A stretch of 5,488 nt of DNA from Patescibacteria group bacterium UBA2193 (GCA_002327335.1 DCVH01000052.1:1-5488); one strand, 5' to 3'. Counted from the first letter of the stretch, positions 1 to 4,882 are shown. The notes: generated by a model from the sequence alone, not told the origin. Numbers and translations are program-made.

Positions 1-228
1 GAATGTCTTTTCGCCGAACTTTTCGATAAGCCAGGCATTGCTACCCAGCAGATCAATTCCGTCGTCACACAGAGTGCAACGACGAAGGTCGGATGCCGTC
101 GGAACCTCGTTGTTTACTGGTGGAGTGGTATCGTCTTTATCGCTACCGCCACCTCCACCACCGCAACCGATAACAAAAACGGTCACGAACATCATTGCCA
201 GACTTCTGAACAGGTTAAACTTTTTCAT
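1..228 (-). CDS. N-terminal part of a lipoprotein with a CTLCD motif, paralogue of the 889-2178 protein (runs off the window)
   Basis: The frame is open from ATG at 228 to the window edge, giving 76 residues. The start is fixed by AAGGAG at 235-240, six bases upstream. The protein opens with a basic MKK, a hydrophobic stretch and a lipobox-like VIGC with cysteine at residue 22, so a lipid-anchored surface protein is predicted. Six glycines, then a Ser/Asp/Thr/Pro-rich spacer, follow the cysteine, as is common for tethering linkers. Residues 41-72 (EVP..S..R.CTLCD.G.....SN.WL....G) match residues 24-55 of the 429-residue neighbour, including the CTLC pair (C51, C54). The function is not recognised. 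The two paralogues differ in export mode: lipid anchor here, apparent signal peptidase I cleavage there. The rest of the protein and its terminator are outside the window. Confidence 0.85.
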   Translation of the reverse strand, partial: MKKFNLFRSLAMMFVTVFVIGCGGGGGGSDKDDTTPPVNNEVPTASDLRRCTLCDDGIDLLGSNAWLIEKFGEKTF

Positions 229-234
229 CGCATG

Positions 235-256
235 CTCCTTTGCCCTTTTTCGGGGC
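235..256 (-). promoter_or_regulatory. Leader hairpin with GAAAA loop plus Shine-Dalgarno of the lipoprotein gene
   Basis: On the minus strand GCCCCGAAAAAGGGC (242-256) can fold into a GCCC/GGGC stem around a C-A mismatch and a GAAAA loop. It ends one base before AAGGAG (235-240). Equivalent hairpins with the same loop and different stem bases sit before the other two minus-strand genes at 2198-2214 and 3401-3415. The fold and its role are inferred. Confidence 0.6.
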
Positions 257-273
257 TGTTTGTTGTTTTTTGT

Positions 274-459
274 TGACTTCCAAATACCACTCTAGGAGGA
301 AATTTTGTAATTTTATAATTTTTAATTTTATAAATAAATCTTAATGTTTAATTTCTAAACATTTCTATTTTTTCTTTAAAAATTTAGATTTAAGAAATTA
401 TTTAAAAATTACAAAATTAATAATTAAAAATTTTCTCTTGAGGCGGTACTTGGAAATCA
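274..459. repeat. AT-rich leader repeat with imperfect terminal inverted repeats, copy 1
   Basis: This is a 186-bp, very AT-rich segment in the leader of the lipoprotein gene. Its left end TGACTTCCAAATACCAC and the reverse complement of its right end TGATTTCCAAGTACCGC match at 14 of 17 positions, and the pairing continues loosely into the AT-rich interior. A second copy lies at 2231-2409, and 341-420 is identical base for base to 2291-2370. It could be a miniature inverted-repeat element or a conserved leader structure. Homology between copies extends about 15 bp past the right end (to 474) and loosely past the left end towards the start codon, which weakens a simple insertion model. Confidence 0.7.
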
Positions 460-474
460 TATTCAGTTTTCAAA

Positions 475-662
475 GTTCTGATTGCTCGGATCTTATCTTG
501 AGCAAATTTAAGGGATCTTTTTTGAAAAATAGTTTAGTGTTAAAAGATTCCTTGAATCTGCTTGGGATGTCTAATTGTTTTTACAATATAAAAAGGTTAA
601 ATATTTTTGGGTGATTTTGAAAATCAAGCTAATAACCGAGTTTTTCCCAGAAATACACCGAA
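475..662. other. Leader-specific AT-rich stretch without a recognised gene
   Basis: This part of the lipoprotein gene leader lies between the shared repeat and the predicted transcription start. It has no convincing coding region. The corresponding stretch before the 429-residue gene is about 25 bp, so roughly 164 extra bases are present here, as also shown by the different offsets of the flanking repeats (1950 versus 1786). A 15-bp palindrome, TGATTTTGAAAATCA, lies at 612-626. No terminator or promoter was recognised within it. Confidence 0.5.
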
Positions 663-668
663 CGGTAT

Positions 669-697
669 ATTCTACTATGGTTTTTGTAATTTGTCAA
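669..697 (-). promoter_or_regulatory. Sigma70-type promoter for the lipoprotein gene
   Basis: Read on the minus strand, TTGACA (692-697) is followed after exactly 17 bp by TAGAAT (669-674). GTTC at 660-663 marks the likely start region. The same CTTGACAAA and the same distance to GTTC occur before the other two minus-strand genes. The predicted leader is about 430 nt. This is the best match to consensus of the three. Confidence 0.75.
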
Positions 698-741
698 GTT
701 TTTGGATTTTTGTAAAGAGTATATTGTTTTTTTGTGTAACA

Positions 742-761
742 CCCTCCCCCTGCTCCCTCCC
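742..761 (-). other. Potential G-quadruplex motif, copy 1
   Basis: The minus strand reads GGGAGGGAGCAGGGGGAGGG, four runs of at least three G separated by 1, 4 and 1 bases. Copy 2 at 2528-2547 keeps the pattern despite one base change. It lies between the terminator of one gene and the promoter of the next. Folding is predicted from pattern only. Confidence 0.5.
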
Positions 762-808
762 TGCCTACCGACAGGCAGGCCATCAAAGGAGGAGAGGAAA
801 AGACAAAG

Positions 809-845
809 AAAAAAGGGCTCAGTATTTTATTGAGTCCCTTTTTTT
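809..845. terminator. Bidirectional intrinsic terminator downstream of the 429-residue protein gene
   Basis: AAAAAAGGG-CTCA pairs with TGAG-T-CCCTTTTTTT around a short AT loop with one bulged base, giving a stem followed by T runs on both strands. It begins 44 bases after the stop codon at 889-891 on the minus strand and would end that transcript. An identical copy lies at 2595-2631. Confidence 0.85.
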
Positions 846-888
846 ATTCAAGTTAAATTTGCCCTCCTTTCACATTTGTGAAATTACA

Positions 889-2178
889 TTAGTATGCTGC
901 CCAGACGGTGTTGCCCGTCAGTGATGGGCAATATTGCTTTGAAAAAACATAGTTCGGCAGGTGTTTTTTAAGCACTGTTGAATTCCATACTCCGGTTTCT
1001 TGGACAGTTTTGCATTCAACTGTCCAAACCAAAGTGGAATTCACCCTGATATTCAACTTTATCTTGAACGAGTTCAGAGTGGAGGTTTTATTCACCTCCG
1101 CAAACACCACTTTTAACGGAATTTTTGCTTGCCAGGCGTCCCCGTTAATAAAATATTCGCCACAGCTTCCGGGTGCGACAATTCCCATCCACAAAGCATT
1201 GCCTTCAGTGGGCTTATACTGCTTTGTGAAATCAATATCAGGAAAATATGCCCCCAAGTCAATCGGCGGGTTCCCTGCTGTCAAGGGAACAAAAACATCT
1301 TTCCAGCAGAAGAGTGTCACTGTCTCGTTTCCGAAGCGTGCCTTTAATGAAAGGAAACAGGAGGTTGATTGTGGTGCCGATCTCTCTACTGTCACAACCA
1401 AATCTTTCAAATTGGAGACCCCATAATCATTTTGGCAGTCTCCGAGGACTTTTTTCGCAAACCGAGGCGGGGGATTTGCGTTGATCACCTCTCCTCCGAT
1501 GACGCCATCTTTACTGTAAAAAAGTGGGCCGGTGGCATAATAATCCTTTATTTGAAGCCAGCTCATTAACCCCCGTACGCAGTCAAAGATTCGTGCCCAA
1601 CCGATGTCTCTCTTGCCGAAGGTAACTTTTTTGGCTACGCTGTCAAATTTGAAAAAAAGCGAGCCGGCTGGCATGATGTTTTCCCAGTCATACCTGTCTA
1701 TCTGGTATGGATTGCTACACCCGGAGTCTGTCACCACCTTTGCTGGGTTGGGCAATTCCGTTAAAAGCGGAATATCAAGCATCAAGCCAACTGTTTCAAT
1801 AGCGGTCGACTTTGTCGCTGGGATACTTACTCCGGCACCGAACTTATAGAACTTGGCGCCGAAATATGAGTTTGCCAGTTTTATCGGGTCAACGGCCCCG
1901 ACAACTAGTCGCTGATTGTGAACAATTAGCCGGTCAGTCCCAACCCCGGCGATAAAAACTTGCCGAGGGGTGGTGGCGTCCTTAGCACGAAACGCTATCC
2001 AGACAACTTTCCCTGGGTACTCAGACAGGAGCCAGGGGTTGTTGCTGAAAGTTGTTTGTCCACCATCGCACAACGTGCATTGGCGGATTCCCGAAACGGG
2101 CGGGACTTCCGCGAAAACTTCCGCGGAGAAAACCATTGCCAATAATACCATTACCATTGCCAACATAATATTCTTCAT
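889..2178 (-). CDS. Secreted protein of unknown function with CTLC motif and internal C-terminal duplication (429 residues)
   Basis: ATG at 2178 is set by AAGGAG at 2187-2192, eight bases upstream. Residues 1-23 form a signal peptide ending in VFA, so the protein is predicted to be exported and cleaved. Ten cysteines, all after the signal (34, 37, 154, 200, 248, 274, 291, 339, 389, 417), include a CTLC pair near the mature N-terminus and could form disulfides. Residues about 262-333 and 358-429 look like a diverged duplication, each ending in [FL]P..xF[ST]KQYxP..GN..W; the second copy reaches the C-terminus. There is no membrane segment after the signal and no known enzymatic motif. The N-terminal region is shared with the lipoprotein at 1-228. 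The gene has its own promoter, leader and terminator, so it is probably monocistronic. It is visibly more GC-rich than the plus-strand genes. The family was not recognised; an abundant surface or matrix protein is a guess. Confidence 0.9.
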   Translation of the reverse strand: MKNIMLAMVMVLLAMVFSAEVFAEVPPVSGIRQCTLCDGGQTTFSNNPWLLSEYPGKVVWIAFRAKDATTPRQVFIAGVGTDRLIVHNQRLVVGAVDPIKLANSYFGAKFYKFGAGVSIPATKSTAIETVGLMLDIPLLTELPNPAKVVTDSGCSNPYQIDRYDWENIMPAGSLFFKFDSVAKKVTFGKRDIGWARIFDCVRGLMSWLQIKDYYATGPLFYSKDGVIGGEVINANPPPRFAKKVLGDCQNDYGVSNLKDLVVTVERSAPQSTSCFLSLKARFGNETVTLFCWKDVFVPLTAGNPPIDLGAYFPDIDFTKQYKPTEGNALWMGIVAPGSCGEYFINGDAWQAKIPLKVVFAEVNKTSTLNSFKIKLNIRVNSTLVWTVECKTVQETGVWNSTVLKKHLPNYVFSKQYCPSLTGNTVWAAY

Positions 2179-2186
2179 GATGCACT

Positions 2187-2214
2187 CTCCTTTTTTTGCC
2201 CTTTTTTCAAGGGC
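2187..2214 (-). promoter_or_regulatory. Leader hairpin with GAAAA loop plus Shine-Dalgarno of the 429-residue protein gene
   Basis: GCCCTTGAAAAAAGGGC (2198-2214, minus strand) forms a perfect 6-bp stem GCCCTT/AAGGGC with loop GAAAA. AAGGAG (2187-2192) follows after five A residues and sits eight bases before ATG. The same arrangement precedes both other minus-strand genes. Confidence 0.65.
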
Positions 2215-2230
2215 TGCTGTTGTTTTTTAT

Positions 2231-2409
2231 TGACTTCCAAACACCACCCTAGAAGGGAATTTTATAATTTTATAATTTTATAAATAAATATTAATGTTTA
2301 ATTTCTAAACATTTCTATTTTTTCTTTAAAAATTTAGATTTAAGAAATTATTTAAAAATTACAAAATTAAGAATTAAAAATTCTCTCTTGAGGCGGTATT
2401 TGGAAATCG
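2231..2409. repeat. AT-rich leader repeat with imperfect terminal inverted repeats, copy 2
   Basis: This 179-bp partner of 274-459 lies in the leader of the 429-residue gene. Its left end TGACTTCCAAACACCACC faces CGATTTCCAAATACCGCC read from the right end. TAT flanks both sides (2228-2230 and 2410-2412), a possible short target duplication, though chance in AT-rich DNA is likely. A 7-bp length difference near 310-325 and scattered substitutions separate the copies. Confidence 0.7.
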
Positions 2410-2454
2410 TATTCAGTTTTCAAAAAACTTCATAATATTTTCTCAGAACAGCAT

Positions 2455-2483
2455 AGTTTGCTATAAATAATTTCCTTTGTCAA
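2455..2483 (-). promoter_or_regulatory. Probable promoter of the 429-residue protein gene (weak -10)
   Basis: TTGACA (2478-2483) is followed after 17 bp by CAAACT, which keeps only A2, A4 and T6 of the consensus. GTTCTGAG (2442-2449) lies at the same distance as in the other two promoters, and this positional conservation is the main support. The predicted leader is about 270 nt. Confidence 0.5.
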
Positions 2484-2663
2484 GCTTTTGGATTTTTATA
2501 AATAACAAAATTTGGTCCTTATTAACACCCTCCCCCTGCCCCCTCCCTGCCTACCGGCAGGCAGGCCATCAAAGGAGGAGAGGAAAAGACAAAGAAAAAA
2601 GGGCTCAGTATTTTATTGAGTCCCTTTTTTTATTCAAGTTAAATTTGCCCTCCTTTCACATTT
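2477..2663. repeat. Intergenic repeat B, copy 2
   Basis: This is the gap-free partner of 691-877. It carries the tail of the beta-barrel-like gene, the bidirectional terminator, the palindrome CCTGCCTACCGGCAGGCAGG (2546-2565), the G-rich motif (2528-2547, minus strand) and the -35 of the 429-residue gene. The palindrome is more perfect here than in copy 1, which has ACA in place of GCA at its centre. Confidence 0.9.
2595..2631. terminator. Bidirectional intrinsic terminator downstream of the beta-barrel-like gene
   Basis: The sequence is identical to 809-845: a GGG-CTCA / TGAG-CCC stem with one bulge, flanked by A and T runs that act as U tracts in either direction. It starts 55 bases after the stop codon at 2686-2688. 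Confidence 0.85.
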
Positions 2664-2685
2664 AATTTTCGAGCTGGATTAACGC

Positions 2686-3384
2686 TCAGAACATGAATTT
2701 CAAGTCCAACCGGATCTGATCGGAGTACGTATCCCCCCGATCTCGCCAGTCCCAGGTTCGTCCAACCCGGGCACGGATGGCGATGTCGTCGGTTAATCTG
2801 ACTTGTCCGACTCCTCCGGCGAAGAGCTTTTCTCGGCTCTCTCCGGTCCAATAATGGTCAACGACCACATTGGCTCCGACTTTAACTCTTTTGCCGATGG
2901 GGTAGAGGGCGGATGTGTAAACATCCAAATATCCCTCGCCTTTGTCGTTCAACGCGAAAAAGTTCTTCGCGTCAAAGAAAAGGGCCCACTTTGTTCCACC
3001 TACCTTTGCGTAGCGATGGTCGACGCCGGCAAAAACATACCGAGCATCGCTGGACTTTTCGCTGTAGCCTAGGGAAACGTCGTATCCGTAGGGGATCGTG
3101 ATGAACCCCCACAAATCGACTTTCCAATAATCATTATCCGGTTCGGCTTTGTATGTGGCGCCGAACCCCCCAATGCTGTCCGTTCGGTCGGCGTCCCGAT
3201 AAACTGTGTGTTTACCGAATGCCTTCCATCCCATAAATGAGTCGCCGACTTCCGGGCTTGTGTATTCGCCTGTAAAAAACAACAGGCTTCGGGAAGTTTT
3301 TTCGTCGTCCTGGGCGAAAGCCGAGGATGAGAAACTTGCCAGGGAAACGATGATCATGATAAGCAGAGAAATAATTTTTTTCAT
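2686..3384 (-). CDS. Exported beta-barrel-like protein of unknown function (232 residues)
   Basis: ATG at 3384 is set by AAGGAG at 3391-3396, six bases upstream. Residues 1-24 are a clear signal peptide (MKK, hydrophobic core, SSAFA then QDDE). The mature part has no cysteine and is rich in aromatic and alternating polar/apolar stretches, with about ten candidate strands (for example residues 72-80, 87-97, 100-108, 115-125, 131-143, 165-178, 186-198, 201-212 and 219-232) separated by short Asp/Gly/Lys turns. It ends IRLDLKFMF; a terminal Phe after an amphipathic strand is the usual C-terminal signature of outer-membrane barrels recognised by BamA. A porin-like or small outer-membrane barrel is therefore inferred. 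If the host lacks an outer membrane, a secreted beta-rich surface protein is the alternative. It is the most GC-rich gene in the window and has its own promoter and terminator. Confidence 0.85.
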   Translation of the reverse strand: MKKIISLLIMIIVSLASFSSSAFAQDDEKTSRSLLFFTGEYTSPEVGDSFMGWKAFGKHTVYRDADRTDSIGGFGATYKAEPDNDYWKVDLWGFITIPYGYDVSLGYSEKSSDARYVFAGVDHRYAKVGGTKWALFFDAKNFFALNDKGEGYLDVYTSALYPIGKRVKVGANVVVDHYWTGESREKLFAGGVGQVRLTDDIAIRARVGRTWDWRDRGDTYSDQIRLDLKFMF

Positions 3385-3390
3385 TTTGTG

Positions 3391-3415
3391 CTCCTTTTTT
3401 GCTCTTTTTCAGAGC
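3391..3415 (-). promoter_or_regulatory. Leader hairpin with GAAAA loop plus Shine-Dalgarno of the beta-barrel-like gene
   Basis: GCTCTGAAAAAGAGC (3401-3415, minus strand) forms a 5-bp stem GCTCT/AGAGC with loop GAAAA. AAGGAG (3391-3396) follows after four A residues. Compared with the copy at 2198-2214, the third stem pair is T-A instead of C-G, a compensatory change. Confidence 0.65.
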
Positions 3416-3434
3416 TTTGTTTGATTGTTTTGTT

Positions 3435-3500
3435 ATTTTGTCATGCCAACGAAAAAGGCTGGTTTTTCCGGTGAAACCGTCTTCGTAGGAATGACAAAAT
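3435..3500. repeat. 66-bp palindromic repeat-like element in the leader of the beta-barrel-like gene
   Basis: ATTTTGTCATGCCAACGAA (3435-3453) pairs with the reverse complement of the right end, ATTTTGTCATTCCTACGAA (3482-3500), with two mismatches in 19. Inside, GGTTT and GAAACC can pair again. TGTCATTCC...GGAATGACA ends are typical of dispersed palindromic repeats in many bacterial genomes. Only one copy is in this window, so repetition is not shown here. It occupies the leader position held by the AT-rich repeat in the other two genes. Confidence 0.7.
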
Positions 3501-3592
3501 GTTTTTCAATGAACGTTCAAATGCTTTTTAATGTCTCTTTGTCTGAAATTTTCATAACAATGAGATGTCAAAAAGATTCCTCAGAACTGCCA

Positions 3593-3621
3593 AGCATTGC
3601 ATATTTTTTAAATTTTGTCAA
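3593..3621 (-). promoter_or_regulatory. Probable promoter of the beta-barrel-like gene
   Basis: TTGACA (3616-3621) is followed after 17 bp by AATGCT, which keeps A2, T3 and T6, with a TG one base upstream as in extended -10 promoters. GTTCTGAG (3580-3587) sits at the same distance as in the 2455-2483 promoter. The predicted leader is about 200 nt. Confidence 0.55.
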
Positions 3622-3734
3622 GTTCTGACTTGAAGAAAGTTTTTACGTAGTAATTATTAGGGATCTTCACTATTATTATATTCCGCCGAAAAAACAAAAC
3701 CCCGACTCTGAATTCCAGAAATATTTTTACGCCA

Positions 3735-3762
3735 TTGACAAATTTCTTGTTTCATGTATACT
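3735..3762 (+). promoter_or_regulatory. Sigma70-type promoter for the glycosyltransferase gene
   Basis: TTGACA (3735-3740) and TATACT (3757-3762) are separated by 16 bp, close to consensus. The start would fall near 3769, giving a leader of about 30 nt. It lies in the divergent region that also holds the minus-strand promoter at 3593-3621; nothing else was recognised in 3623-3734. Confidence 0.75.
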
Positions 3763-3800
3763 GCAATGTTTTATGAATTAATTTTAAGCAAAGCATTCTT

Positions 3801-4769
3801 ATGCGAAAAAGAAAGCTATCAGTAATCATTCCAACAAAGAAAGAAGACTTGGATTTGGCCGAAGGGGCGATTCAATCTGTTTTGTGGGCGGATGAAATAA
3901 TTTTAGTGGATAGTTCTTTTTCAGAAGAAAGCAAAAAGCTTGGGAAAAAATATGGAGCAAGGGTTTTGCAACATAAATATGTTTATAGTGCCAAACAGAA
4001 AAACTGGGCGATTCCCAAAGCAAAAAATAATTGGATTCTGCTTCTTGATAGTGATGAAGTTGTGACGGAAAAACTTGCGAAAAATATTCAAGAAATGCTT
4101 GAGACTGGAGAGATCGAAAATTTTGATGGCTATGGCATTGCAAGAAAACATTTCTTTTTCGGAAAATTTTTACGATGGGGAGGAAGGTATCCACTCTATA
4201 ACGTGCGACTTTTCAGAAACACTTGTCGCTATGAAGACCGTGATGTTCACGCGCACATTATTCTTGATAAATCGCGAGTGAAAAATATCAATCCGAAAAA
4301 TGGCGGAGACATGCTTCACTTCAGCGACAGAACTTTTGGTCAATTTTTCGAAAGATTCAATCGTTACAGCACCTATCAAGCAAACTATATTCAAAAAGTG
4401 GTTGATCAGGGAGTGGAAATTAACTGGTTTGAATTCTTCGCTAATTTCTATTATTTCAAAGCGATCATGAAAGATATTTGGTTTTTCTTGCCGTTTGCTC
4501 CGTTCCTTCGATTTTCCTGGATGTATTTTGCGAGATTGGGATTTTTGGATGGAAGAGAAGGATTCACGATTGCACTGTTCTATGGATTTCAAGATTATGT
4601 TTCAAAGACGAAATATAAGTTGAACAATAATCAGAAAGTGCACTTGAGAATCAGAACCCAGAGTTATTTGATGAAAGATATTGTCCCAGCGTTTTTGAGC
4701 AAGAACAAGATTCGAGAAGAATTTTCAAAGAACAAGGATGCTTATGTAACAGCGATGAAACTTGGATAA
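3801..4769 (+). CDS. Family 2 glycosyltransferase, WaaE/KdtX-like (322 residues)
   Basis: The protein is predicted to transfer a sugar from a nucleotide donor to a glycan or lipid-linked acceptor at the cytoplasmic face of the membrane, in surface polysaccharide assembly. The N-terminus has the GT-A pattern LSVIIPTKKE (residues 6-15), a VDSS segment with D37 expected to contact the nucleotide, and QKNWA...NNWILLLDSDE (66-86) carrying the metal-binding DSD at 83-85 followed by E86. RWGGRYPLYNVRLFR (125-139) and the later GREGF...YGFQDY region (251-266) fit the WaaE-like branch. Residues about 226-250 are aromatic and hydrophobic and may dock on the membrane. The length is slightly above the usual 250-300. 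Start ATG 3801 fits the promoter upstream, but no Shine-Dalgarno is visible. It is followed by a Wzz-like gene, supporting an exopolysaccharide or O-chain role. The acceptor and sugar cannot be told. Confidence 0.9.
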   Translation: MRKRKLSVIIPTKKEDLDLAEGAIQSVLWADEIILVDSSFSEESKKLGKKYGARVLQHKYVYSAKQKNWAIPKAKNNWILLLDSDEVVTEKLAKNIQEMLETGEIENFDGYGIARKHFFFGKFLRWGGRYPLYNVRLFRNTCRYEDRDVHAHIILDKSRVKNINPKNGGDMLHFSDRTFGQFFERFNRYSTYQANYIQKVVDQGVEINWFEFFANFYYFKAIMKDIWFFLPFAPFLRFSWMYFARLGFLDGREGFTIALFYGFQDYVSKTKYKLNNNQKVHLRIRTQSYLMKDIVPAFLSKNKIREEFSKNKDAYVTAMKLG

Positions 4770-4803
4770 TATTATGATTTTCGTATTTTAAAAAATAGGG
4801 CAA

Positions 4804-4882
4804 ATTCCCCCTCAAGAAATATTTTTTCTTCGGCCTTTCGTTTCACACGGCAGCTGCGAAAAAACATTTATTGAGGGGGAAT
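4804..4882. repeat. 79-bp long-stem palindrome between the glycosyltransferase and Wzz-like genes
   Basis: The 25-base arms 4804-4828 and 4858-4882 are complementary with two mismatches; the outer 12 bases ATTCCCCCTCAA / TTGAGGGGGAAT are perfect. The 29-base loop includes the palindrome GCAGCTGC (4850-4857). No T run follows the outer stem on either strand, so it is not a standard terminator. It could be a dispersed palindromic element, or an mRNA structure that separates or protects the two coding regions. Confidence 0.8.

Larger units (their letters stand above)
691..877. repeat. Intergenic repeat B, copy 1 (promoter -35, G-rich tract, palindrome, terminator)
   Basis: This segment aligns without gaps to 2477-2663. 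Bases 738-877 differ from 2524-2663 at only two positions, both transitions, while 691-737 are partly conserved. Identity stops a few bases downstream of the stop codon of the gene on its right. It contains, from right to left, the tail of the 429-residue gene, a bidirectional terminator, a purine-rich tract, the palindrome CCTGCC...GGCAGG (760-779), a G-quadruplex-like motif and the -35 of the next gene. Confidence 0.9.

Noticed and set aside
38..295. 85-codon plus-strand frame with a polyproline run
   Set aside because: The proline run is the antisense of the glycine linker of the lipoprotein; the minus frame has the lipobox, ribosome site and a paralogue.
229..660. Long lipoprotein leader as a known riboswitch or T-box
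   Set aside because: No known riboswitch core, T-box sequence or leader peptide could be recognised; the leader is mostly low-complexity AT.
607..924. Open frame on the plus strand containing TPSPCSLPAYRQAGHQRRR
   Set aside because: It is a translation of intergenic repeat B and runs into the antisense of the 429-residue gene. The partner frame at 2477-2665 carries the same peptide. Promoter, palindrome and terminator explain the sequence.
1010..1849. Several plus-strand frames opposite the 429-residue gene
   Set aside because: They are antisense shadows of a gene with a signal peptide, a ribosome site and a paralogue; none has its own ribosome site or domain pattern.
2477..2665. Second open frame with the peptide TPSPCPLPAYRQAGHQRRR
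   Set aside because: It is the same repeat-derived frame as at 607-924; it starts in the -35 of a minus-strand promoter and spans a terminator, with no ribosome site.
3425..3628. 67-codon plus-strand frame in the intergenic region
   Set aside because: It overlaps the 66-bp palindrome and the minus-strand promoter, has no ribosome site, and its N-terminal part is a translation of the palindrome.
4170..4592. 140-codon minus-strand frame opposite the glycosyltransferase
   Set aside because: The plus strand encodes a well-conserved GT-A protein with D37 and DSD motifs; the opposite frame has no recognisable features.
4804..4882. Reading the 79-bp palindrome as a standard intrinsic terminator
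   Set aside because: Neither strand has a T run after the outer stem; the T-rich part lies inside the arms.
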